Assembly (NCBI GenBank): GCA_036824505.1
Contig: DAITAA010000009.1
Coordinates: 47,328 to 111,327 of the forward strand
Direction: 5' to 3'
DNA: 64,000 bases
DNA from: SCUD01 sp036824505
GTDB taxonomy: Bacteria > Pseudomonadota > Gammaproteobacteria > Steroidobacterales > Steroidobacteraceae
Below the pieces are notes generated by a model. The model did not search any database. It was given only the letters and a program-made list of their open reading frames with translations, and had not been told where the DNA came from. The position numbers and the translations under genes are program-made. The first letter of the stretch is position 1. The number at the start of each line of letters is the position of its first letter. Positions 1 to 8,389 of this stretch are shown here, piece by piece.

Positions 1-1641
1 CGTGGCATCACGATCAAGGCCCAGTCCGTCATGCTGCATTACCGCGCCGCCGACGGCGTGGAGTACCAGCTGAATTTCATTGATACGCCGGGTCATGTGG
101 ATTTCTCCTATGAAGTGTCGCGTTCCCTCGCTGCCTGCGAGGGCGCGCTGCTGGTGGTCGATGCCGCGCAGGGGGTCGAGGCGCAGAGCGTCGCGAATTG
201 CTACACGGCGCTCGAGCAGGGCCTCGAGGTGGTCCCGGTCATCAACAAGATCGACCTGCCCTCGGCGGATCCGGAACGCGTGATCAGGGAGATCGAGGAG
301 ATCATCGGCATCGAGGCGAAGAATGCGATCCGCGTCAGCGCCAAGACCGGGGAGAATGTCGACCTGCTGCTGGAGGAGCTGGTGCGACGCATTCCGCAGC
401 CGCGCGGTGACGCCGGTGCGCCGCTGCAGGCGCTGATCGTCGATTCCTGGTTCGACAACTACGTCGGAGTCGTGTCGCTCGTGCGGGTTGTCAATGGCGC
501 ACTGAAGCGCAATGACCGGATCCGGATCATGTCGACCGGCCGAAGCTGGCAAGTCGACCAGGTCGGCCGCTTCACGCCGAAGCGAATCGAAGCGCAGGTA
601 CTGGAGACCGGCGAAGTCGGCTGGGTGGTCGCGGGCATCAAGGAGATCGACGGCGCTCCCGTCGGGGACACGATCACGCATGAATCGCGGCCCTGCGACA
701 AGCCGTTGCCGGGCTTCAAGACGGTGCAGCCGCGCGTGTTCGCGGGCATGTTCCCGGTGCAGAGCGAGCAGTACGAGGCGTTTCGCGACGCCCTGCAAAA
801 ACTGAAGCTCAACGATTCCTCACTGCATTTCGAGCCCGAGGTGTCCACGGCACTCGGGTTCGGCTTCCGCTGCGGCTTTCTCGGCCTTCTGCACATGGAC
901 ATCGTGCAGGAGCGACTCGAGCGGGAATACGGCCTCCACCTGGTCACCAGCGCGCCGACCGTCATTTATGAAGTCGTCGAGCCTGGCGGGAGGATTTCCC
1001 TGGTGGACAATCCGTCGAAGCTGCCCGCCGCGATCGAGGAACTGCGCGAGCCGATCATCCTGGCAAATATCCTGGTGCCGCCGGAGCACGTGGGTCCGGT
1101 GATCAAGCTGTGCCAGGAGAAACGCGGTACCCAGAAGAAGATGCTGCAACTAGGCACCCAGATGTCGCTGCAGTACGAATTGCCGCTGGCCGAAGTGGTG
1201 CTCGATTTCTTCGACCGGCTGAAGTCTGCCAGTCGCGGCTATGCGTCGTTCGACTACGAGTTCAGCCATTTCCAGCGGGCGCCGCTCGCCAGGCTGGACT
1301 TGCTGATAAACGGAGACCGCGTGGATGCGCTGTCGATGATCGTGCATCGTGAGACCGCTTATCACCGCGGCCGCGAGCTCGTGGACAAGATGCAGGAACT
1401 GATTCCGCGCCAGATGTTCGAAGTCGCGATCCAGGCGGCGATCGGCGGTCAGATCATTGCCCGGGCATCAGTGAAGGCGTTGCGCAAGAATGTACTGGCA
1501 AAATGCTACGGTGGCGACGTGACCCGAAAGCGCAAGCTGCTCGAGAAGCAGAAGGCGGGCAAGAAACGCATGAAGCAGTTCGGCACGGTTGAAATACCGC
1601 AGGAGGCATTCCTGGCGGTGCTGCAGGTCGGCAAGAAGTGA
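1..1641 (+). CDS. lepA: Elongation factor 4 (LepA), 5' truncated
   Basis: Ribosome-associated translational GTPase EF4, which acts on stalled or mispositioned ribosomes. The reading frame is open from base 1 (R-G-I-T-I-K), so roughly the first 50 residues, including the P-loop, lie outside the window. The first internal ATG at 31 is not the start. Visible motifs are the switch II sequence DTPGHVDF, the base-recognition motif NKIDLP, the elongation-factor G-like domain (GFRCGFLGLLHMDIV) and the basic LepA C-terminal tail ending in KKRMKQFG. About 546 residues are present against a usual ~599. lepB follows after 16 nt, the usual lepA-lepB pair. Confidence 0.97.
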   Translation, partial: RGITIKAQSVMLHYRAADGVEYQLNFIDTPGHVDFSYEVSRSLAACEGALLVVDAAQGVEAQSVANCYTALEQGLEVVPVINKIDLPSADPERVIREIEEIIGIEAKNAIRVSAKTGENVDLLLEELVRRIPQPRGDAGAPLQALIVDSWFDNYVGVVSLVRVVNGALKRNDRIRIMSTGRSWQVDQVGRFTPKRIEAQVLETGEVGWVVAGIKEIDGAPVGDTITHESRPCDKPLPGFKTVQPRVFAGMFPVQSEQYEAFRDALQKLKLNDSSLHFEPEVSTALGFGFRCGFLGLLHMDIVQERLEREYGLHLVTSAPTVIYEVVEPGGRISLVDNPSKLPAAIEELREPIILANILVPPEHVGPVIKLCQEKRGTQKKMLQLGTQMSLQYELPLAEVVLDFFDRLKSASRGYASFDYEFSHFQRAPLARLDLLINGDRVDALSMIVHRETAYHRGRELVDKMQELIPRQMFEVAIQAAIGGQIIARASVKALRKNVLAKCYGGDVTRKRKLLEKQKAGKKRMKQFGTVEIPQEAFLAVLQVGKK

Positions 1642-1657
1642 AATCCGGGAGCTCCTA

Positions 1658-2440
1658 ATGGTGTTCGATTTTTCGTTTGTGCTGGTGGCGTTGGCGCTGG
1701 TGACGGGCCTGATCTGGGGCGTCGACCACTGGCTATTCGCACCGCGCCGCGCTGCCCGTGGCAAGGCCAAGGAGCCGCTGCTGGTCGATTACTCACGCTC
1801 GTTCTTCCCGGTGATCGTGATCGTGCTGCTGCTGCGCTCCTTTCTGTACGAGCCATTCCGGATCCCGTCGGATTCGATGATGCCGACGCTGGTCCAGGGC
1901 GATTTCATCTTCGTGAACAAGTGGCGCTATGGGCTGCGCCTGCCGGTTGCGAACTGGAAAGTGCTCGCGATCGGCAAACCTGTGCGCGGCGACGTCATGG
2001 TGTTTCGCAAGCCCACGGATCCGTCGGTGGTACTGATCAAGAGGCTCGTCGGTCTTCCCGGTGACACGATTCGCGTGGTCGGCTCGCAGATCTACGTGAA
2101 TGGCACGGCAAACGAGATTGTGCCCGGCGAGCTATACTCCGGGCCCAAGAGCGAACTGTATTCGTTCTCGCGGGTCGGCGAGGAGCGGTTTGACGGCGTA
2201 CGGCACGCCATCATGCTGGATCCGGTGCGCCCCGGCATGGATGGCGAGTGGCGCGTGCCGGAGGGCCGTTTCTTCATGATGGGTGACAACCGCAACAACA
2301 GCCGTGACAGCCGCTTTGCCGATGTCGGCTATGTGCCGGAAGAGAATGTCATCGGCAAGGCGGAGGCGATCTGGCTGTCGTTCAATCCGGAGCCGGGCTC
2401 GATCCTGCTCTGGGAACGCATCGGCACAGGGATTCGGTAA
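1658..2440 (+). CDS. lepB: Signal peptidase I
   Basis: Membrane-bound serine/lysine protease that removes signal peptides from secreted preproteins; 260 residues. The ATG at 1658 gives MVFDFSFVLVALALVTG, the first membrane segment. A second hydrophobic stretch (FFPVIVIVLLL) precedes the catalytic box. The nucleophile serine is in SDSMMPTL, the general-base lysine in KRLVGLPGD, and the conserved GDNRNNSRDSR box is present. An in-frame start exists further upstream inside lepA, but it would add residues before the natural first membrane helix. The gene sits between lepA and the DUF4845/rnc genes, as is common in gammaproteobacteria. Confidence 0.97.
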   Translation: MVFDFSFVLVALALVTGLIWGVDHWLFAPRRAARGKAKEPLLVDYSRSFFPVIVIVLLLRSFLYEPFRIPSDSMMPTLVQGDFIFVNKWRYGLRLPVANWKVLAIGKPVRGDVMVFRKPTDPSVVLIKRLVGLPGDTIRVVGSQIYVNGTANEIVPGELYSGPKSELYSFSRVGEERFDGVRHAIMLDPVRPGMDGEWRVPEGRFFMMGDNRNNSRDSRFADVGYVPEENVIGKAEAIWLSFNPEPGSILLWERIGTGIR

Positions 2441-2451
2441 GGAGGCAGCGT

Positions 2452-2823
2452 ATGCAAGACAGACAGCGTGGCATGACATTCATCGGGATCCTGATTCTGG
2501 TCGTCGTGGTCGGAGCCTGGGTCTACGCCGGCATACGTCTGGTGCCAAAATACCTCGAATACGTACGCGTCGCGTCGACACTCGAGAAGGTGCGCGATGA
2601 GTTCGAATCGAACCCGGGTTCGACCGAGTCCATGCTGCGCACGGCCATCGAGCGCCATTTTGATATCGAGATGGTCGAGGTCATCGACGCGAGGGACGTC
2701 GAGATCAAGAAGGAAGACGGGGTCTACTCCTTGCGCGCCAACTATGAAGACACCGTGCCGCTCGTTTACAACGTGTCATTCCTGTTGACGTTCGACAAGA
2801 CCGTCGAGGTCGCTGCGCGCTGA
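2452..2823 (+). CDS. DUF4845 family membrane protein, pilin-like N-terminus
   Basis: A 123-residue protein of the DUF4845 family, commonly found between lepB and rnc; its function is unknown. One N-terminal hydrophobic helix (residues ~9-27, MTFIGILILVVVVGAWVYAG) follows a short basic stretch RQRG. The junction RG/MTFIG resembles a type IV prepilin cleavage site, although the glutamate normally at +5 of the mature pilin is absent. The remainder is a soluble extracytoplasmic domain. A strong ribosome binding site (GGAGG at 2441-2445) sets the ATG at 2452, 12 nt after the lepB stop. Confidence 0.85.
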   Translation: MQDRQRGMTFIGILILVVVVGAWVYAGIRLVPKYLEYVRVASTLEKVRDEFESNPGSTESMLRTAIERHFDIEMVEVIDARDVEIKKEDGVYSLRANYEDTVPLVYNVSFLLTFDKTVEVAAR

Positions 2824-2842
2824 GCCGCGCTGCGGGCGAGGC

Positions 2843-3526
2843 GTGGATCCCGCCGGCTGGCTGCAAGAGCGACTGGGCTGCCGATTTGCGGACAGCGGGC
2901 TTCTGGTTCAGGCGCTGACCCACCGCAGCGCCGGGCCGAACAACAACGAGCGACTTGAGTACCTTGGCGATGCGGTGCTGTCATTTGTCGTCGCCGAAAT
3001 GCTTTTCGAAGCCTTCCCTGAAGCCAGTGAAGGCGAACTCTCGCGCTACCGGGCCAGCCTCGTCAGTGGTGATGTACTGGCCGCTCTGGCGCTGGAGCTG
3101 GGCCTCGGTGCGCAACTGCGCCTCGGCGAAGGGGAACTCAAGTCTGGTGGCCAGCGGCGCGCCTCGATCCTCTCCGACGCGCTTGAGGCACTGATCGGGG
3201 CCATCTACCTGGACCAGGGGTTCGCTGCGGCGCGCGCGGTTTCGTCGCGCCTGCTCAGTCGGCGCCTGGCAGAACTGCCCGGCGCCTCTGAACTGAAGGA
3301 CGCCAAGACGCGCCTGCAGGAATGGCTGCAGGCGCGCGGTCTTGCGCTTCCCGAATACAGGGTACTCGAGATTTCCGGGCAGCCTCACGAGCAGCTTTTC
3401 CGGGTGCGCTGCGATGTCGGCGAGCTCGCGATCGCGGCAGAGGCTGAGGGCAGCACGCGGCGGCGCGCGGAGCAGGAGGCCGCATCGCTGGTGCTCGGAA
3501 ATCCGGCCCTGCAGGCGCAGCGGTGA
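2843..3526 (+). CDS. rnc: Ribonuclease III
   Basis: Double-strand-specific endoribonuclease that processes rRNA precursors and structured mRNAs; 227 residues. The catalytic signature NERLEYLGDAVL lies at residues ~33-44 and the second metal-binding segment SDALEALIGAIYLD at ~113-126. A C-terminal double-stranded RNA-binding domain (DAKTRLQEWLQARG onward) completes the family architecture. Translation starts at GTG (2843), since no ATG precedes the conserved N-terminus. The TGA stop overlaps the GTG of era (GTGA), indicating translational coupling in a conserved rnc-era-recO operon. Confidence 0.97.
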   Translation: MDPAGWLQERLGCRFADSGLLVQALTHRSAGPNNNERLEYLGDAVLSFVVAEMLFEAFPEASEGELSRYRASLVSGDVLAALALELGLGAQLRLGEGELKSGGQRRASILSDALEALIGAIYLDQGFAAARAVSSRLLSRRLAELPGASELKDAKTRLQEWLQARGLALPEYRVLEISGQPHEQLFRVRCDVGELAIAAEAEGSTRRRAEQEAASLVLGNPALQAQR

Positions 3527-4428
3527 ACGCGGAGATTGCGCACCGGTGCGGCACGGTCGTGCTGGCGGGCCGGCCAAATGTCGGCAAGTCCACGCTGCTG
3601 AACGCGCTTGTCGGCCAGAAACTCAGCATCGTCACGCCCAAGTCGCAGACCACCCGTCAGCGCATCGCGGGCGTGCTGACACGGCGGGGAGCGCAGCTGG
3701 TCCTGCATGACACGCCGGGTTTTGGCGCAGCCTCCGGAAGGCGCCTGAATCAGGCGATGCATCGCGAGGCGGTCGCCGCCATTGCGGCAGCGGATGCAGC
3801 GGTGCTGGTCACGGAGGCAACGCGCTGGACGGCGGAAGACGAAGCTGTGCTCGCGCAGCTCGCCGCGGGCGGCGCACCAATCGTCGTTGCAGTCAACAAG
3901 ATCGACCGGGTGCGACCAAAGGAACGCCTGCTGCCCTTTCTCGAGACGCTTTCCGGTCGCCATCCATTTGCGGCCATCGTGCCTGTTTCGGCACTGCGCG
4001 GCGAGAATCTCGAGCGGCTCGTCGATGCACTGATCGCACTGCTGCCGGCTGCGGCGCCTTTGTACCCGGCTGACCAGGTGACTGATCGCAGTGAACGGTT
4101 CATGGCTGCGGAGATCCTGCGTGAGAAACTGATGCTCGCACTGCACGATGAATTGCCCTACGGCATCGCGGTGGAAATTGAGCGGTTCGAGGACACGCCG
4201 GACGGAAGGGTGGAGATCGATGCCGTTATCTGGGTCGAACGCGAGGGACAGAGGAAGATCGTCATCGGTTCCAAAGGTGAGGGCCTGAAAGCCATCGGGC
4301 ACGCTGCACGAATGGATCTGAATGAGCTGCTCGGACGGCGCGTGCACCTGTCGACCTGGGTCAAGCTTCGTGAAGGCTGGACCGACGATGCCGGCATGCT
4401 TCGCCAGCTCGGGCATGAGCCGCCATGA
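3523..4428 (+). CDS. era: GTPase Era
   Basis: Essential GTPase that binds 16S rRNA and assists 30S maturation; 301 residues. G-domain motifs are the P-loop GRPNVGKST, the switch I segment SQTTRQR, DTPGFG and NKID. The C-terminal KH RNA-binding domain ends with the typical VKLREGWTDD. Start is GTG within the GTGA overlap with rnc, and the stop lies within the ATGA overlap with recO. Confidence 0.97.
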   Translation: MNAEIAHRCGTVVLAGRPNVGKSTLLNALVGQKLSIVTPKSQTTRQRIAGVLTRRGAQLVLHDTPGFGAASGRRLNQAMHREAVAAIAAADAAVLVTEATRWTAEDEAVLAQLAAGGAPIVVAVNKIDRVRPKERLLPFLETLSGRHPFAAIVPVSALRGENLERLVDALIALLPAAAPLYPADQVTDRSERFMAAEILREKLMLALHDELPYGIAVEIERFEDTPDGRVEIDAVIWVEREGQRKIVIGSKGEGLKAIGHAARMDLNELLGRRVHLSTWVKLREGWTDDAGMLRQLGHEPP

Positions 4429-5156
4429 GCGCGCCGCGACGCGTGCTGCTGGAGCCGGCCTACCTGCTGCACCACCGGCCCTGGAGCGACACCAGCCGGA
4501 TTCTCGAGTTGATGACGCGCAGTCATGGTCGCGTGACCCTGTTCGCTCGCGGCGCGCGCCGCCCGGGGTCGCCGCTGCGTGGTTTGCTGCAGCCATTCGT
4601 GCCGCTGCTCGTTTCATGGTCGGGTCGGGCGGACGGCGGTACGCTGATCGGCGCCGAGATTGGCGGTGCACTCCGCCCGCTTCCGCCCCCCCAGTTGATG
4701 AGCGGCTTCTACCTCAACGAGCTGCTGTTGCGCCTGTTGCCGAGGGAAGACCGGCATGATCGCCTGTTCGACGCCTATGCAAGCGCCATCGGTCAGCTGG
4801 CGGCCGCCACTGACCACCGGCCACTGCGGATCTTCGAATTGATACTGCTGGAAGAACTGGGCTACGGCCTCGAACTATCGCGCGATGCAGCGACGGGCGA
4901 GCCATTGGAGCCGGATCGGTACTATCATTTCCATCCGGGCCGCGGCGCGCTGGCAGTGCGCGACGCGACCGGTGATGCGTATGCGATCCGGGGCCGCGAC
5001 ATGCTGGCGGTGTCCAGCCGGAAATTCGATCAGCCTGCCGCGCTTGCCGTCGCGAGGCAGATCCTGCGCAGCGCAATCGGTCACTGCCTGGACGGCCGCG
5101 GCCTGCAAAGCCGCGAAGTCATGCTGGCATTGCGCCAGCTGGAGCAGGGTGCGTGA
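4425..5156 (+). CDS. recO: DNA repair protein RecO
   Basis: Recombination mediator that helps RecA load on SSB-coated single-stranded DNA in the RecFOR pathway; 243 residues. The N-terminal OB fold carries the family's opening (LLHHRPWSDTSRILEL) and FARGARRPGSPLRGLLQPF. The C-terminal helical part includes RIFELILLEELGYG. The four-cysteine zinc site of some RecO proteins is not seen, as in many gammaproteobacterial members. ATGA overlap with era and GTGA overlap with pdxJ. Confidence 0.93.
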   Translation: MSAPRRVLLEPAYLLHHRPWSDTSRILELMTRSHGRVTLFARGARRPGSPLRGLLQPFVPLLVSWSGRADGGTLIGAEIGGALRPLPPPQLMSGFYLNELLLRLLPREDRHDRLFDAYASAIGQLAAATDHRPLRIFELILLEELGYGLELSRDAATGEPLEPDRYYHFHPGRGALAVRDATGDAYAIRGRDMLAVSSRKFDQPAALAVARQILRSAIGHCLDGRGLQSREVMLALRQLEQGA

Positions 5157-5890
5157 GCCGGACATCCATCGACCTCGGCGTCAATATCGATCACGTGGCC
5201 ACGCTGCGGCAGGCCCGCGGCGGGCGTTCGCCTGATCCGTTGCACGCAGCTTTGACGGCCGAACAATGGGGCGCCGACAGCATCACGCTGCACCTGCGGG
5301 AGGACCGCCGTCACATCCAGGACCGTGATGTGCAGGCAATGCGCGCCGCGCTGCAGACGCGCATGAATCTCGAAATCGCGGCGACCGCGGAAATGCTCGA
5401 GATCGCGGTTCGCGTGCTGCCGGCGGATGTCTGCCTGGTGCCCGAGAAGCGCGGCGAACTGACCACAGAGGGCGGTCTCGATGTCGTGAGCCAGCAAGCC
5501 GTGATTGCAGCGGCATGCGCGCGCCTCGGCAGCGCGGGAATCCGCGTTGCGTTGTTCGTCGACCCGGATCTTGCACAGGTGGATGCGGCGGCGCGGAGCG
5601 GCGCGCCGGTCATCGAACTGCACACCGGCAGCTATTCGGGGGCGGCCGGTTCGGAGCAGGCGCGCGAGCTTGAGCGTCTGCGCGTGGCGGCGCGACACGC
5701 GACCGTTTGCGGCCTCACGGCCCACGCCGGACATGGCCTCGACTACCACAACGTGCAGCCGGTCGCTGCCATTCCGGAGCTGGCGGAACTGAATATCGGC
5801 CACGCCATCGTTGCACGGGCGCTGATATCGGGCCTCGGCCCGGCGGTCGCGGAGATGAAGCGTCTGATGCGGGAAGCACGCCGCGCATGA
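5153..5890 (+). CDS. pdxJ: Pyridoxine 5'-phosphate synthase
   Basis: Condenses 1-deoxy-D-xylulose 5-phosphate with 3-amino-2-oxopropyl phosphate to give pyridoxine 5'-phosphate, the last ring-forming step of vitamin B6 synthesis; 245 residues. Family motifs are LGVNIDHVATLRQARGG near the N-terminus, ITLHLREDRRHIQDRDV, the glutamate-containing VIELHTG and AGHGLDYHNV. GTG start within the GTGA overlap with recO. The recO-pdxJ-acpS order is classical. Confidence 0.97.
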   Translation: MSRTSIDLGVNIDHVATLRQARGGRSPDPLHAALTAEQWGADSITLHLREDRRHIQDRDVQAMRAALQTRMNLEIAATAEMLEIAVRVLPADVCLVPEKRGELTTEGGLDVVSQQAVIAAACARLGSAGIRVALFVDPDLAQVDAAARSGAPVIELHTGSYSGAAGSEQARELERLRVAARHATVCGLTAHAGHGLDYHNVQPVAAIPELAELNIGHAIVARALISGLGPAVAEMKRLMREARRA

Positions 5891-6270
5891 TTTTCGGGAT
5901 CGGCACGGACGTCGTGCGCATCGAGCGCATCGCCGCCGCATATGATCGTTTCGGTGCGCATTTCGTCGAGCGGCTGCTGCTGCCGCAGGAGCGCGCCGTG
6001 TTCGACGCCGGGCGCCGGGCGGTGCGCTTCCTGGCGATGCGCTTTGCCGCCAAGGAGGCGATCGTCAAGGCGCTCGGCACCGGATTTGGCCACGGCGTCT
6101 GGATCAGGGACGTCGGGTTTCTCGCCAATGCCTGGGGCCGCCCCGAGGTGCTGTTTTCCGCGCGCGGCCGCGCCGTGGCAGACAGACTCGGCGCCGGCGA
6201 TGGTCATGTGAGCCTGACGGATGAAGCGGGCCTGGTGATTGCAGTCGCCGTGATGATGAGGAAATCGTGA
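5887..6270 (+). CDS. acpS: Holo-[acyl-carrier-protein] synthase
   Basis: Transfers 4'-phosphopantetheine from CoA to acyl carrier protein; 127 residues. It opens with IFGIGTDVVRIERI, which includes the metal-binding aspartate, and contains the second signature FAAKEAIVKALGTG with the conserved glutamate and lysine. The ATG at 5887 lies in the ATGA overlap with pdxJ. An in-frame longer reading exists upstream but lies inside pdxJ. The stop overlaps the GTG of the next gene. Confidence 0.96.
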   Translation: MIFGIGTDVVRIERIAAAYDRFGAHFVERLLLPQERAVFDAGRRAVRFLAMRFAAKEAIVKALGTGFGHGVWIRDVGFLANAWGRPEVLFSARGRAVADRLGAGDGHVSLTDEAGLVIAVAVMMRKS

Positions 6271-7052
6271 GCGGGTCGCTCAATTGCCTGGTATTCGACA
6301 TCGAGACGATTCCGGATGTCGAGCTGGGCCGTCGCCTTCCGGGACTTGCAGATGCTGATGATGCGGCGGTCGGCGAGGCGATGTTCGCGCGGCGGACCGA
6401 AGAAACCGGCTCTTCGTTCCTGCCCTTCGAGCAGCACCGTGTCGTGGCGATTTCGGCGGCGCTGCGCACCGGCGATGAACTGCGGATATGGAGTGTCGGC
6501 AGCCCGGAAAGCACCGAGGACGACCTGCTGCGCCGCTTCTTCGGCGGGCTGGAGAAACTGCGGCCCACGCTGGTTTCCTGGAATGGATCCGGTTTCGACC
6601 TGCCGGTCCTGCATTACCGGATGCTCAAATACGGCGTCGTTGCGCCGACTTACTGGGATACCGGGGATCTCGACCGCGATTTCCGCTGGAACAACTACCT
6701 GAACCGCTATCACTCGAGGCACACCGACCTGATGGATGTGCTGTCGGGCTATCAGGCGCGCGGTCGGGCAAGTCTTCAGAATGTTGCGCAACTCCTGGGA
6801 TTGCCCGGCAAGCTCGGCATGGAGGGCGACATGGTCTGGGATGCATGGCGCGCCGGGCGCCTCGCAGAGATCCGAGATTATTGCGAAACGGACGTCCTGA
6901 ACACCTATCTCGTCTACCTGCGATTCGAGCTGATCCGCGGGCGGCTGACGCCCGCCGTTCATGCCAGCGAACTTGCGAAGGTTCGTTCCTGGCTCGGCGA
7001 GCGCAAGGAACCGCATTGGCGCGCCTTCGAGGCAGCCTGGACGGCCAATTGA
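6267..7052 (+). CDS. PolB-like 3'-5' exonuclease (DnaQ fold, DNA_pol_B_exo2 type)
   Basis: A stand-alone 261-residue 3'-5' exonuclease domain related to the proofreading domain of family B polymerases. The three Exo motifs are visible: FDIETIPD near residue 9, SWNGSGFDLPVL near 110, and YCETDVLNTYLVYLRF near 210. No polymerase domain is attached. The in vivo substrate is not established from the sequence; the family is usually annotated as a predicted exonuclease. Translationally coupled on both sides: GTGA overlap with acpS and TTGA overlap with rlmD. Confidence 0.88.
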   Translation: MSGSLNCLVFDIETIPDVELGRRLPGLADADDAAVGEAMFARRTEETGSSFLPFEQHRVVAISAALRTGDELRIWSVGSPESTEDDLLRRFFGGLEKLRPTLVSWNGSGFDLPVLHYRMLKYGVVAPTYWDTGDLDRDFRWNNYLNRYHSRHTDLMDVLSGYQARGRASLQNVAQLLGLPGKLGMEGDMVWDAWRAGRLAEIRDYCETDVLNTYLVYLRFELIRGRLTPAVHASELAKVRSWLGERKEPHWRAFEAAWTAN

Positions 7053-8389
7053 GACCGGCGCAGGAGCCGGAAACGGCTGAGATCATCTCGCTCGATCATG
7101 ACGGGCGGGGCGTGGCCCGCATCGGCGGCAAGACCGTGTTCGTCGAGGGGGCATTGCCTGGCGAACAGGTGCGACTGCGGCGAATTCGCAGGCGCCGGCG
7201 CCATGACGAAGCCGTCATCGTGGAACTCCTGCGGGCCTCGCCGAATCGTGTCACACCGCGCTGCAGCCATTTCGGTGTCTGTGGCGGCTGCTCACTGCAG
7301 CATCTGTCGCACCCGGCCCAGCTCGAAGCCAAGGGCAGGCAGGTGGCGGAGGAACTTGAACGGATCGGCGGGGTGCGTCCTGAAAGCTGGTTGCCGCCCC
7401 TGACGGGCCCCATCTGGTCCTACCGGCGACGCGCACGCCTCGGCTGCAGGTACGTCACGGCGAAGGGCAGGGTGCTGGTCGGGTTTCGCGAACGAAGCAG
7501 CCCCTACCTTGCAGACCTGCAGCGCTGTGAAGTCCTGGCTGAGCCGGTCGGCAGTCTGATCGCGCAGATCGCGAGCCTGATCGGCGAACTCAGCATCCGC
7601 GACCGTATCGCACAGATTGAAGTCGCAGCTGCAGACGATGCGACCGTGCTGGTATTGCGCGTGCTGGCTGCGCCGAGCGAGGCCGATCTCGCGAGACTTC
7701 TGGATTTCCAGGCGCGGCATCCGATCGAGCTGCAGCTGCAGCCCGGCGGACTGGACAGCGTGGTGCCACTTTCGCCGCCGGCGACATCGCTCCGTTACGC
7801 ATTGCCCGGCCTGAAGGCCGGCATCGGTTTCCTGCCAACCGACTTCATCCAGGTCAACGCAGATCTCAACCGGCAGATGATCGCGCAGGCCCTCGAACTC
7901 CTGTCGCCGACGGCGGATGACAGGGCGCTTGACCTGTTTTGCGGGTTGGGGAATTTCAGCCTGCCCCTGGCCCGCCAGGTGGCCGGCGTGACCGGCGTCG
8001 AAGGCGATGCCGGGCTGGTTGAGCGTGCGCGCGCGAATGCATTGCGGAATGGCATTCAGAATGCGGTGTTCCACAGTGCCAGCCTGAGCGCCGCAGTGTC
8101 GGACTCGCAATGGGCACGTGACAAGTACGATCTGGTGCTGCTTGACCCCCCGCGCGCGGGTGCCCGCGAGGTGTTGCCGGTGGTTGCGGCGATCAGGCCG
8201 CGACGCATCGTGTACATTTCATGCCACGCAGGGACGCTCGCCCGCGACGCAGGAATGCTCGTGCAGCAGCATGGCTACAAGCTTGTCTCGGCCGGCATCA
8301 TGGACATGTTTCCGCACACCTCGCACGTCGAATCGATCGCGTTGTTCCAGCCCATCGAAGCCGGGCGCGTGGCGGGAGGAAGGCCGTGA
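7049..8389 (+). CDS. rlmD: 23S rRNA (uracil-1939 C5)-methyltransferase
   Basis: SAM-dependent methyltransferase forming m5U1939 in 23S rRNA; 446 residues. An N-terminal TRAM-like domain (DHDGRGVARIGGKTVFVEG) is followed by the [4Fe-4S] cysteine cluster CSHFGVCGGC (C-x5-C-x2-C), with a fourth cysteine in LQRCEVL. The methyltransferase part has the SAM motif DLFCGLGNFSLPLA, DPPRAGA and the catalytic cysteine in VYISCHAGTLARD. The start is taken as the TTG at 7049, which forms a TTGA overlap with the preceding stop. There is no ATG or GTG before the TRAM domain, and every neighbouring junction has the same geometry. Confidence 0.92.
   Translation: MRPAQEPETAEIISLDHDGRGVARIGGKTVFVEGALPGEQVRLRRIRRRRRHDEAVIVELLRASPNRVTPRCSHFGVCGGCSLQHLSHPAQLEAKGRQVAEELERIGGVRPESWLPPLTGPIWSYRRRARLGCRYVTAKGRVLVGFRERSSPYLADLQRCEVLAEPVGSLIAQIASLIGELSIRDRIAQIEVAAADDATVLVLRVLAAPSEADLARLLDFQARHPIELQLQPGGLDSVVPLSPPATSLRYALPGLKAGIGFLPTDFIQVNADLNRQMIAQALELLSPTADDRALDLFCGLGNFSLPLARQVAGVTGVEGDAGLVERARANALRNGIQNAVFHSASLSAAVSDSQWARDKYDLVLLDPPRAGAREVLPVVAAIRPRRIVYISCHAGTLARDAGMLVQQHGYKLVSAGIMDMFPHTSHVESIALFQPIEAGRVAGGRP

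Noticed and set aside
3385..4671. 428-codon minus-strand frame across rnc/era/recO
   Set aside because: Antisense shadow of three well-supported genes.
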